In this document: piece after piece, positions 5,697 through 14,282 of the stretch
Position numbering within the stretch: position 1 is the first letter of the stretch
Layout: each line of letters starts with the position of its first letter
Assembly: GCA_964429715.1 (NCBI GenBank)
Contig: CAYSCV010000004.1
Location: 1 to 31,984 of the forward strand
Source: JACPNA01 sp964429715
Lineage (GTDB): Archaea > Nanobdellota > Nanobdellia > Woesearchaeales > GW2011-AR9
DNA length: 31,984 nt
Direction of reading: 5' to 3'
The notes under the pieces: generated by a model
What the model saw: the letters and a program-made list of their open reading frames with translations, nothing else
Told to the model about the DNA's origin: nothing
The model's database searches: none
Position numbers and translations under genes: made by a program

Positions 5697-8600
5697 ATGA
5701 AAAAAAAGATTGACTTCACACCAAAGAAAAAGAACAAATCTATCACAACCCTAGGTGAAAAACTCTTCCTCACCTCAGCCTTGCTATTCACTTTTTTTAT
5801 TCTCACAACACACATTCAAGAAAACCTTGGCGCAAGCGTTGCAACCACCTCTCTTGGCCAAGGTTTATCTTTTTTTAACAAATTAAAAGAAATTGATTTT
5901 ACTCCCACTTTAACCGGTGCATCTATCACTACAACCAAACTAAGTCCAAACAGTTCTACAATAACCAGTTCTACAATAACCACTTCCTCAACAGAACCTA
6001 TAAAATATGATCCGAAAGCACCAACTCCTACCCCTCTAAATATCGCTTCAGGAAGTAGTACTAATTTAGGTATCACTGCCGCATCTCCCGGCCCAGACTC
6101 TTTTGGTTATAAATCATCAGATGGAATTCCATACGCATTTGAAGACATCTCAACAACCGGAACTGATGCTGCACTCACCGATGACTCTTTTGCCAATGTA
6201 GATTTGGGTATGAACTTTCAGTTTTATGGTGGTGCAACCTACACTCGAACAAATATTTCCTCAAATGGCTTTATTACTTTTGGTGGACCAGGAACTACAG
6301 CTTTAAATGCAGCTATTCCTAGTAGCAGTGACCCAAATTATATTATCGCTCCTTTTTGGGATGATCTAGACCCCACAACGATAGGCAAAGTATATTACCA
6401 GACAAAAGGAACTTCCCCCGCTCGAAGATTTATAGTTCAATGGCACCAAATTAAAGCATTCCAAGGCGGTGTTGCCGGCAATATAACTTTCCAAGCTGTA
6501 TTATATGAAACGAAAAACCAAATAGCATTTTATTATAATGATACTTATTTTGATAGTTCTTCAAGTAGTGATGGTGGGAGTGCATCAGTAGGAATTGAGA
6601 ATATTGGTGGAACGGATGGCCTTCAATATTCATTTAATAACCAGAGCTTGTTACATAATGGCTCAGCAATTCTATTCTATCCTCGTTCAGAATGTGGTAG
6701 TCTTGCTATCTCCAATAAATTATACAATGATATTGGAACCGGTGGCTACTGCCTCAACATCACCGCCTCCCACGTCACTCTCGATTGCCAAGGCTATAAT
6801 ATCACGTATGGTGGTCATTCTCCAGGAAATGGCATTGATCTCCAAGGCACCATCGGTAATATCACTATTAAAAACTGCCATTTTTTTCAGAATGTATCAC
6901 TAGCAAGTTCTGGAACAGTAGGAGTAAGTATTAGTATGGGTGGTGGATATCACAACAACACTATTTTTAATAATACTTTCTACACCCAAACTGATTTAGG
7001 CACGATTTATATTCGTGGTGCAAATAACACAAATATCAGTTGGAACTCTTTTGTCCATAAATGTGGCCTATTTACATCTAACATAACAGTACTCGACATC
7101 CAAGATATGTATAATGGATATATCGATAACAATATAATCAACACCACCTGTGAAGGCTCAAGTACTGGTGCTATTTCCTATCAACTTGGAAGTTATGCGA
7201 GCCAAAACGCATCCATTCGTGGAAATATTATAAATGCCACAGGAACAAGTTCAACTGGTATCTCACTCATTGGATTCACAACTGGAACATTTATCCAGGA
7301 TAATCAAATAACCACCTCTGGAAACAAAAGTACAGCAATGTCAATTAGAAGAAGTACAGAGGTAGAAGTTCGCTCAAACACACTTCGAGCGAGCCATCCT
7401 GATGTTTCAAGCAGTCTTCAGATTGGATTTGGCTTTGGCAGCCCTACAGCTGTTAATAATAGTATATTTGACAACAATATCATTTCCAGTAGTGGAACTC
7501 TCACCCCGCTAGGATTTGGCAGTGGATCAAACGGCGCATTAATCTTTGGCACAAGTGTGCTAAATAACGTCTTTGTCAACAACAACATCTCCGCCCCGCA
7601 AGGTGTTTGGGAGATAAAAGAAAACGGTGACAGCCTGGTAAATTATTTCATCTACAACAACACCTGGGGAGAAATTTCCTGGCAAAATAACGGCACGGGC
7701 GGATTCTTACAAAATTCAACACTATTTGTAAACGGCTCATTAGCATTGGGCGAAAGTATTTACATTAGTAATAACACCGCTGCCGTAAATACTTCTGTCT
7801 TCACCCCAGTCCAAATCATAAACAGTTCTGCAAATATCACCTTGCGCGGTCTTGATTTAGCCACCGTTGGCGAAATTCGCAAAGTATATAACTTCACCAC
7901 CAACAGCACTGAAATCAAAAAGGCCGGAATCGATTGTAATGCCACTGCTGCCTGTTCTATTCTTAGTTACTCTGGAAACACTCTACGCTTCAACACCACT
8001 GGATTCAGCAGTTTTTCTGCAAATTTATCAGCATTAGCAGTTGACAGCACCCCCCCGTTATTTACCCCTTTTCCTACAAATCAAACACTCGAAGCAAACA
8101 CCACATTTTTCTACGACTTCAACGCCACAGATGAAACCTCTATTGTCACCTTCGGTGTCAACGATACTGCATTTAACATCAACAGCACAGGGGGATTAGT
8201 AAATGCATCCCCATTACAATTTCGAACCTACTTCCTCAACATCACCATAAACGACACATCGAATAACAAAAACTCCACCTTCTTCCAAATTACACTACAA
8301 GATACTATTCCTCCACGATTTGAAACATATCCCGCGAATCAAACCATCAATGCAAATACAACATTTGTCTACGACTTTGATGGCATTGATCTTGTTTCTC
8401 TGGTAACGTATGGGATCAACGATACCTCATTTAACATCAATAGCACAGGGGGATTAGTAAATGCATCCCCATTACAATTTCGAACATATTTTTTAAACAT
8501 CACAATCAACGACACATCGAATAACAAGAATTCCACATTCTTTCAAGTCGCAGTGCAAGATACAATACAACCAAGATTCGAAACATATCCTTCTAATCAA

Positions 8601-11051
8601 ACGATCGCCGCAAATACAACATTTGTCTACGACTTTGATGGCATTGATCTAGTTTCTCTGGTAACATATGGCATTAACGACAGTGCATTTAACATCAACT
8701 CCACCGGAGGTTTAGTCAACTCCTCCCCTTTGCAATTTCGAACCTACTTCCTCAACATCACCATCAACGACACATCAAACAACAAAAACTCCACCTTCTT
8801 TCAAGTAACAATTCAAGACACCACCACCCCAAGATTTGAAACATATCCTTCTAATCAAACCATAGAATATGGAACTGCTTTTTCATACGATATTGACGCA
8901 ATAGATCTTGTTTCCCTCGTCACATTTGGGATAAATAGTAGTGCATTTAACATCAATACAACAGGAGGGATAACAAATACGAGCCCCATTCTTACTTTAG
9001 GAACCTATCGATTTAATCTCACCATCAATGATACATCAAACAATAAGAATGCGACGTTCTTTCAGATAGTGGTGCAAGATACAACACCGCCGCGATTTGA
9101 TCCGCAGCCGGTAAATCAAACCATCGAAGCAAATACCACCTTCCTCTACGACATTAATGCCACAGATGCGTTATTTGCAAACTACAGTATAAATTACACC
9201 TCTCAATTCATCATTAATAATACTGGCGCAATTACCAACAGCTCACCCATTTTAGCAAGTGGAGTATATCGATTTAATATTTCAATCAATGATACATCAA
9301 ACAACCGAAATAGCACGTTCTTTAGTGTGACAGTACAAGACACCACTCCTCCACGCTTCGATCCGTTCCCCACCAACCAAACACTTGAAGCGAACACCAC
9401 ATTTTTCTACGACTTTGATGGCATTGATCTAGTTTCTCTGGTAACATATGGCATTAACGACAGTGCATTTAACATCAACTCCACCGGAGGTTTAGTCAAC
9501 TCCTCCCCTTTGCAATTTCGAACCTACTTCCTCAACATCACCATCAACGACACATCAAACAACAAAAACTCTACTTTCTTTCAAATCATAATACAAGACA
9601 CCGCACCACCTAGATTCGACCCCCTACCAACCAACCAAACGTTAACCTATGGAGAAAACTTCATCTACGACTTGAACGCCACAGATAACATCGCACTCTT
9701 CAATTTCAGCATCAACTACACCTCTCTATTCGCCATCAACGACACCGGAGGCCTACGTAACATCTCGGCAATAGATACCGGCACATACATCTTCAATATT
9801 TCAATTAATGACACCTCTAACAATCGCAACGGAACCTTCTTCTCTGTAACCATGCCTGCCTCCTCATCAAGTAGCAGCTCTTCAAGCAGTTCATCAAGTG
9901 GTGGAGGCGGTGGAAGTTCCTCCTCACAAACCGCTGCCCCTGCCGCCGCCTCAGAAGCAACCAATCCAACTCAAACTGCTGACGCTCCTACAAAATCAAC
10001 TCCTGCCAGTGAATCATCTGCTGAAAACGCCCCCTCCCCACAATCAACAGACACCGCTTCACAACCATCAACAGAATCAACAACAACTGACGCCGCCACC
10101 AATACCAAAGATACACCCACTCAAAGTAAACCCTATACCACTAATTTCGCCGGCTTTGCTTTTTTCTCCAACGTCAAAAACTCTTTTTCCGGATTAGGTG
10201 CTAAAATCACAAGTACATTCAAAACAGTATCCGGAAGTATAAAACAAACAATCCTCCCTCACACCTCCCTTCTCTCCCTCATTTCTCTTATTGCTCTCCT
10301 CTCCCTTGCCATCTATAACATGCCGACAATTAACCGCACAATCTTTGGCAGAAGTACTATTCTTGTTGACCGCGGCATAAATACCAAAACCCCCCCAATC
10401 ATCGATACAACCACAAACACAATCACAAAACTATCACAACTAAAACAACCGCTGCAAAAACCAAAAGTATCCCCCTCTGAAATCAAGAAAGCAACCTATG
10501 AACAAGAATTAACCCAAATTAAAGAAAAAATCCAACAGATACGACAGCAACAATCAACAATAACAACACAAACCCCCTCACGAACTACTTCCCAAGTCTC
10601 ATCTCAACTAAACAACGAACTCCGCAACCTTGACAATCGCCTCCAAGGCTACTCTCAATCATCTAAAATCATCACCGACACCCCCCTAACCAAAGCTAAA
10701 TGGAATAAATCATTAGAAGAAATAGAAAACCAACTCCTAAATATCGAACAACCATTCCAAAACAAAGGTTTTATTAAAACCACTCTGCATAACCACTACC
10801 CTCTTGAAATACCAGAACAAAAAAATATACTCACCAATACATTAGATTGGATAAACAAACAACTCCAAGCCCCAGAACAAAAAACACCTCCATCTCAACA
10901 GTCAGAAAGAACAACAATCCCTATAAGCTCCACTCCTCAAACAACAATCACATCCGCAAAAACAAAACTAACCATCTCATCAACAAAACCAAAAAAAGAT
11001 TATAGGCAAGAACTCTCCGCAATCGAAGAAACACTACAAAATTTAAGATAG
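5697..11051 (+). CDS. giant surface protein: NIDO-like, beta-helix, seven cadherin-like repeats, TM, cytoplasmic coiled coil
   Basis: 1784 residues, uncharacterised. Order: basic N terminus; membrane segment about 22-40; LTGASIT (about 77-83); a beta-sandwich 'SSNGFITFGG...IIAPFWDDLDP' like nidogen-type (NIDO) domains (about 150-330); a right-handed beta-helix starting 'NITASHVTLDCQGYNIT' (about 350-690); a small beta domain to about 780; seven repeats of about 87 residues beginning 'PPRFxxxPxNQT' (783-1387), cadherin-like; a run of 13 Ser and 5 Gly; a Thr/Ser/Pro/Ala stalk; a second membrane segment (about 1523-1543); then about 240 cytoplasmic residues rich in Gln, with several short helical repeats of the form YxxELxxIxxxLxxL. 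The ectodomain is packed with N-x-S/T sites, about nine per repeat. A role in adhesion or envelope architecture is inferred from domains only. The stop is TAG. Confidence 0.85.
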   Translation: MKKKIDFTPKKKNKSITTLGEKLFLTSALLFTFFILTTHIQENLGASVATTSLGQGLSFFNKLKEIDFTPTLTGASITTTKLSPNSSTITSSTITTSSTEPIKYDPKAPTPTPLNIASGSSTNLGITAASPGPDSFGYKSSDGIPYAFEDISTTGTDAALTDDSFANVDLGMNFQFYGGATYTRTNISSNGFITFGGPGTTALNAAIPSSSDPNYIIAPFWDDLDPTTIGKVYYQTKGTSPARRFIVQWHQIKAFQGGVAGNITFQAVLYETKNQIAFYYNDTYFDSSSSSDGGSASVGIENIGGTDGLQYSFNNQSLLHNGSAILFYPRSECGSLAISNKLYNDIGTGGYCLNITASHVTLDCQGYNITYGGHSPGNGIDLQGTIGNITIKNCHFFQNVSLASSGTVGVSISMGGGYHNNTIFNNTFYTQTDLGTIYIRGANNTNISWNSFVHKCGLFTSNITVLDIQDMYNGYIDNNIINTTCEGSSTGAISYQLGSYASQNASIRGNIINATGTSSTGISLIGFTTGTFIQDNQITTSGNKSTAMSIRRSTEVEVRSNTLRASHPDVSSSLQIGFGFGSPTAVNNSIFDNNIISSSGTLTPLGFGSGSNGALIFGTSVLNNVFVNNNISAPQGVWEIKENGDSLVNYFIYNNTWGEISWQNNGTGGFLQNSTLFVNGSLALGESIYISNNTAAVNTSVFTPVQIINSSANITLRGLDLATVGEIRKVYNFTTNSTEIKKAGIDCNATAACSILSYSGNTLRFNTTGFSSFSANLSALAVDSTPPLFTPFPTNQTLEANTTFFYDFNATDETSIVTFGVNDTAFNINSTGGLVNASPLQFRTYFLNITINDTSNNKNSTFFQITLQDTIPPRFETYPANQTINANTTFVYDFDGIDLVSLVTYGINDTSFNINSTGGLVNASPLQFRTYFLNITINDTSNNKNSTFFQVAVQDTIQPRFETYPSNQTIAANTTFVYDFDGIDLVSLVTYGINDSAFNINSTGGLVNSSPLQFRTYFLNITINDTSNNKNSTFFQVTIQDTTTPRFETYPSNQTIEYGTAFSYDIDAIDLVSLVTFGINSSAFNINTTGGITNTSPILTLGTYRFNLTINDTSNNKNATFFQIVVQDTTPPRFDPQPVNQTIEANTTFLYDINATDALFANYSINYTSQFIINNTGAITNSSPILASGVYRFNISINDTSNNRNSTFFSVTVQDTTPPRFDPFPTNQTLEANTTFFYDFDGIDLVSLVTYGINDSAFNINSTGGLVNSSPLQFRTYFLNITINDTSNNKNSTFFQIIIQDTAPPRFDPLPTNQTLTYGENFIYDLNATDNIALFNFSINYTSLFAINDTGGLRNISAIDTGTYIFNISINDTSNNRNGTFFSVTMPASSSSSSSSSSSSSGGGGGSSSSQTAAPAAASEATNPTQTADAPTKSTPASESSAENAPSPQSTDTASQPSTESTTTDAATNTKDTPTQSKPYTTNFAGFAFFSNVKNSFSGLGAKITSTFKTVSGSIKQTILPHTSLLSLISLIALLSLAIYNMPTINRTIFGRSTILVDRGINTKTPPIIDTTTNTITKLSQLKQPLQKPKVSPSEIKKATYEQELTQIKEKIQQIRQQQSTITTQTPSRTTSQVSSQLNNELRNLDNRLQGYSQSSKIITDTPLTKAKWNKSLEEIENQLLNIEQPFQNKGFIKTTLHNHYPLEIPEQKNILTNTLDWINKQLQAPEQKTPPSQQSERTTIPISSTPQTTITSAKTKLTISSTKPKKDYRQELSAIEETLQNLR
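8625..8791 (+). repeat. internal DNA repeat, copy A (identical to 9405-9571)
   Basis: About 167 bp in cadherin-like repeat 3 are identical to repeat 6, at an offset of exactly 780 bp (260 codons). Flanking codons differ at synonymous and non-synonymous sites, so the identity looks recent (gene conversion or duplication). Confidence 0.85.
9405..9571 (+). repeat. internal DNA repeat, copy B (identical to 8625-8791)
   Basis: Second copy of the exact repeat, in cadherin-like repeat 6 of the 1784-residue protein. Confidence 0.85.
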
Positions 11052-11089
11052 ATATTAAGATAGATATAGAGTGGATGAAGCATTAAGAA

Positions 11090-12025
11090 TCACTTTTTCT
11101 TACCTGCAATCAGCATCCAAGGATATAAAAAATACAATAAAATTAAAATAAACACCGAAAAAAGCACCCACCCCGCTTGCGAATGAAACATCCCCACTGC
11201 TACCTTCGGATTATACGTTCCAACAATTAAAATCAACATCACCCGAAACACATTCAACACATACGCCCCAACTAAACCAATAAATAATACCACAATACTG
11301 CGAAACAGATTCAATTTATCCTGCTCATACACAAATAATAATAACCATAACCCAAAAAACATACTTAAACTCTCAATACCTGAACAAGGCGGCCCTATTA
11401 TAACTGTAAACGTTTGTAACCTCACAATTGGATCAAGTTGAGTCACCTGCAATGACGTCTGCGATGTAAACAACGAAAAAATCCACACCACAATTTTAGC
11501 CACCCCAATTGACATATAATACCATACCTGCCACAAAAGTGTTGTCAAAATATAAAAAAAAGAGGCAATAATCGAAAATACAAACATTGAAAAATACGTC
11601 TGACGAAAAAAAGAAGGACTATAAATTACTAACGCCAACACCACAACACCAAGTAAATATAACACCCACGAAACCAGCAAAAGAGTCCCAATATTCGTAA
11701 ACAACGTTATTTTCTCATACCGTATCAGATAATGCAGCACAAAGAAACCCACACTCAGAACACTAAATAATATTCGTAACCACACTTGTGATTTCGTATA
11801 AGACAACACTAATACATTTCGATTATAGATTATAAAAAACAGAACTAACAACAACGTAAACGCCGGCAAACTAAAAAAGAACGAATACGTAGATATAATA
11901 AGATCTTTTGTTAAAAAATAGAATATCCCCGGAATAAATACATATGCAATAAAAAGAAAAAGAATTGTTTTATGCCATAACGTACTTTGAGACCGATATG
12001 ATTGTAAAAATGTATGAACTGACAT
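11090..12025 (-). CDS. archaeosortase/exosortase-family transpeptidase
   Basis: 311-residue polytopic membrane enzyme with about eight hydrophobic helices. The three catalytic signatures of the exosortase/archaeosortase family are present and in order: Cys 214 in GPPCSGIESL, Arg 261 in LNVFRV, and His 281 in MFHSQAGW. Family members cut C-terminal sorting signals (motif, membrane helix, basic end) of exported proteins and attach the product to a membrane lipid or other anchor. The subfamily and the motif it recognises are not evident. It is convergent with the giant surface protein gene, 38 bp away, and divergent from the LRR gene, and is surrounded by surface proteins. It has its own leaderless-type TATA box. 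Very confident of family; substrate unknown. Confidence 0.95.
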   Translation of the reverse strand: MSVHTFLQSYRSQSTLWHKTILFLFIAYVFIPGIFYFLTKDLIISTYSFFFSLPAFTLLLVLFFIIYNRNVLVLSYTKSQVWLRILFSVLSVGFFVLHYLIRYEKITLFTNIGTLLLVSWVLYLLGVVVLALVIYSPSFFRQTYFSMFVFSIIASFFYILTTLLWQVWYYMSIGVAKIVVWIFSLFTSQTSLQVTQLDPIVRLQTFTVIIGPPCSGIESLSMFFGLWLLLFVYEQDKLNLFRSIVVLFIGLVGAYVLNVFRVMLILIVGTYNPKVAVGMFHSQAGWVLFSVFILILLYFLYPWMLIAGKKK

Positions 12026-12046
12026 AATTCAGAACTCAATCATCCT

Positions 12047-12056
12047 TATTTATATA
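12047..12056 (-). promoter_or_regulatory. TATA box of the archaeosortase gene
   Basis: Minus-strand TATATAAATAA-type element lies 22-31 bp before the start codon at 12025, giving a leaderless-type transcript. Confidence 0.6.
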
Positions 12057-12113
12057 ACTATAGGGTGCTATTTTAAGAGTACGCAATGAAATATATACGA
12101 GGCCTCACAAATA

Positions 12114-12123
12114 CTTATAAATA
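12114..12123 (+). promoter_or_regulatory. TATA box of the LRR gene
   Basis: CTTATAAATA lies 22-31 bp before the ATG at 12145. Unusually for this window, a GGGAG ribosome-binding site also precedes this ATG. Confidence 0.55.
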
Positions 12124-12144
12124 ATAATTTATAGAAGGGAGTAA

Positions 12145-12984
12145 ATGAAACAAGGTAATCTATTTTCCACACTCACAAAGCCCCTCCATAACTCAGTTCT
12201 AGCTTTAAGTATAGGGTTATTTAGCAACGCATGTCAAAATGAAGTGATGGAATCAAAAACTAATCCTGCAAGTGACGCAATAGTTTATGAACGCGATGCC
12301 CAATTATCTCTTCTTGAGATATTAGAACAAGATAAACAAAAAACAGAAGACACCCTCAATCAAAACCACCCTAACTCTTCTTCTGATACACTTGGTGACT
12401 TACTAAATGATACTCTTCTTCAAGATGTTTCATCAAATATTTCAACAGATTCATCAATCTCAACCGAAAATCAATGCCCTACAAATGAAGGAATAATTAT
12501 ATTTAAAGATATAAACCTAGAACAAGCCATAAAAGAATACCTCAAATTGCCCCCAGATAAAGGAGTTTCAGTAAACGATGGAAGTAATATCACTGTTTTT
12601 GAAGCCGTAGGAAAAGGGATAACTAGTATAGAAGGCATACAATGTTTTTCAAGTATTGAAATTTTAGACCTGTATGATAATGGAATCGCTGATATCACTC
12701 CTATTAAAAAATTAACCAAACTTCATACATTTTATATACGTAAAAATGAAGTAAAAGACATTAGCCCTGTAAGCACTTTACATAAACTCCAAATTTTATA
12801 TGTAGGATTTAATAACATCACTAATCTTAGCCCGGTATATTCATTACCAATTCTCCAAGAACTTTCCGTAGAAAATAATCCATTAGAATATTCATCTCAA
12901 GTTTGCACAATCATAAATGAAATAAAAAAGAAAGGGACTAAAGTATATGGTTTTGATTTTACTCAATGCAGCAAGCAGCCCTAA
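12145..12984 (+). CDS. leucine-rich-repeat lipoprotein-like surface protein
   Basis: 279 residues. The N terminus has a hydrophobic stretch ending in LFSNAC (Cys at about 30), which looks like a lipobox, so the mature protein may be a lipoprotein. A low-complexity acidic, Ser-rich stalk follows to about residue 110. Residues 115-265 hold about four to five leucine-rich repeats of 22 residues, e.g. 'SIEILDLYDNGIADITPIKKL' and 'LQILYVGFNNITNLSPVYSL', of the internalin type (LxxLxxLxLxxNxIxDIxPI). Such repeats usually bind other proteins. The codon use is plainer and more AT-rich than in the neighbours, and a GGGAG ribosome-binding site is present, which may point to acquisition from bacteria. 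The [LI]TG motif of neighbouring surface proteins is absent. Convergent with the next gene, 8 bp apart. Confidence 0.85.
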   Translation: MKQGNLFSTLTKPLHNSVLALSIGLFSNACQNEVMESKTNPASDAIVYERDAQLSLLEILEQDKQKTEDTLNQNHPNSSSDTLGDLLNDTLLQDVSSNISTDSSISTENQCPTNEGIIIFKDINLEQAIKEYLKLPPDKGVSVNDGSNITVFEAVGKGITSIEGIQCFSSIEILDLYDNGIADITPIKKLTKLHTFYIRKNEVKDISPVSTLHKLQILYVGFNNITNLSPVYSLPILQELSVENNPLEYSSQVCTIINEIKKKGTKVYGFDFTQCSKQP

Positions 12985-12992
12985 AAATATTT

Positions 12993-13817
12993 TTATCCTG
13001 AGGTCGCATTAAACGTTAAGATAAACGAACTTCGAACACCCGTAGCCGGTGCATTATCTGGAATTGTCACATTAATATCCATTACACCTGCATCTTCTGT
13101 ATTAAAGTAAGAAAGTGGAAAAAGAGTATAATTCCCACAAAGCCAATGACCTTGTGGAGACATAGGAACATATGTTAATCGAGCATAGGGATAGGTGCCG
13201 CTAGTAGTATTGCTGATATTCCAAGCCTCCCCATTGTGACCTGGACTACCTGCAACATCAAAGCAAGAACGACTATTATCCAATCCTCCTTGTTCTCCTG
13301 TTTGACCACGAACATAATTATCTGTCATTTTAATTTCTATTCCCCCCATTAATGCTGCTCTTGTTCCCCCAATAAATGACGCATGAGTACAATTACCCGA
13401 ACAAGTATATCCCACTGAAACATTAACATTACCAGTATTTTCTAATAAAAATCCTTTCATAGGATAAGTAAACCCCACACAACAATTACTATGCCCAATA
13501 TTTGAACCATTAGAGTAGATAGAAAGATTTGCATTTGCAAAAGAATCAATAACACAAAAATCACAAGAAGCATTTACTCTTCCTGATCCAAAATTTATTT
13601 GCGCCATCCCAAGTGTCAACGACGTCGTCGCCGTAATCGATATGTTCGTCTGCCCCGTTTGGGAACTGTCGACCGCCGCACCTGTTAAATACGTCAACTT
13701 ATTATATGCCCCGCCTAACTCATTTAATTTACCCACACTAACCACTGTACCCACAACCGTAATAACTAAAGCGACAGCCAGTAATGCCACTATTGTTCTA
13801 TTTGAATAATCTGCCAA
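12993..13817 (-). CDS. SNRT-type single-anchor surface protein, copy 2
   Basis: 274 residues, function unknown. The N terminus (MADYSNRTIVALLAVAL) leads into one membrane helix (about 9-28), then LTGAAVDS at about 44-51. The exported part is beta-rich and Cys-rich (CDFC, NCC, TCSGNC, WLCGNY) and ends in a conserved block 'DINVTIPDNAPATGVRSSF'. It is a paralogue of the 15485-16318 gene: the first 60 residues and last 50 are nearly the same, the middle differs. The end also resembles the C-terminal domain of the 1018-residue protein (17233). Donor-strand or pilus-like assembly is possible but unproven. The start is TTG at 13817, supported by an AGGTGG ribosome-binding site; its paralogue has ATG at the same place. 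Last gene of the minus operon. Confidence 0.82.
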   Translation of the reverse strand: MADYSNRTIVALLAVALVITVVGTVVSVGKLNELGGAYNKLTYLTGAAVDSSQTGQTNISITATTSLTLGMAQINFGSGRVNASCDFCVIDSFANANLSIYSNGSNIGHSNCCVGFTYPMKGFLLENTGNVNVSVGYTCSGNCTHASFIGGTRAALMGGIEIKMTDNYVRGQTGEQGGLDNSRSCFDVAGSPGHNGEAWNISNTTSGTYPYARLTYVPMSPQGHWLCGNYTLFPLSYFNTEDAGVMDINVTIPDNAPATGVRSSFILTFNATSG

Positions 13818-13823
13818 ATTTTA

Positions 13824-13829
13824 CCACCT
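13824..13829 (-). promoter_or_regulatory. ribosome-binding site deciding a TTG start
   Basis: Minus-strand AGGTGG lies 6-12 nt before the TTG at 13817. The same AGGTGGTAAAAT context precedes the ATG of the paralogue at 16318, which fixes the start of both genes. Confidence 0.7.
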
Positions 13830-13841
13830 TTTAAAAAAAAA

Positions 13842-14282
13842 TCATTTTTTATCTTTAAAACAATACACCACATTTCCTTTATAATCGCCTTGCGGCGTCC
13901 CATAGGTCGGTGCGAAATAAAAATCAACCTGTTGCTCTTGCCCATCACCTATTGTAAAGACCGCCGGTTCCGCTTTGACAAACGGCGCAATATTACCTGA
14001 CTACCGTTTATCAACCATTGCACTACTCTTATGCGTAACCATCCTTGTACGTTTAATCGTACTTCCTAATGAAGTTCCACCAAACGCTAAACGATCTTTA
14101 CTAGTATCCATCCCCCAATACTGTGATGATTTTGTATTGACAAACCCCTCCATCGGAATATTCATAATCTCCGAACATTCCGGCCAATTATAGATGGTAA
14201 AACTAATACCCATTATAATAAACACCACTAAAAGCCCTGTTATTATTTTTTGATTTGCACTAAAACTCATCTTGTTGTTCAC
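13842..14282 (-). pseudogene. small anchored surface protein interrupted by an in-frame amber codon
   Basis: Codons 1-93 from the ATG at 14282 end at TAG (14003-14001). The same frame then continues with 52 clean codons to TGA at 13842, reading SGNIAPFVKAEPAVFTIGDG and ending VVYCFKDKK. Both halves belong to one beta-sandwich domain: '...RTRMVTHKSSAMVDKR' then the stop, then 'SGNIAPFVKAEP', with 'GTPQGDYKGNVVY' near the end. The N terminus has a membrane helix (about 12-30). The ATG overlaps the end of the 388-residue gene by 23 nt. Options are a recent nonsense mutation (CAG to TAG is the simplest), a sequencing error, or readthrough. TAG is an ordinary stop in two other genes here, so genome-wide recoding is unlikely. 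Confidence 0.8.

Noticed and set aside
14001..14003. Pyrrolysine or genome-wide TAG recoding
   Set aside because: TAG is the ordinary stop of the FlaJ-like gene (1735-1737) and the 1784-residue protein gene (11049-11051), and no Pyl machinery is visible here.
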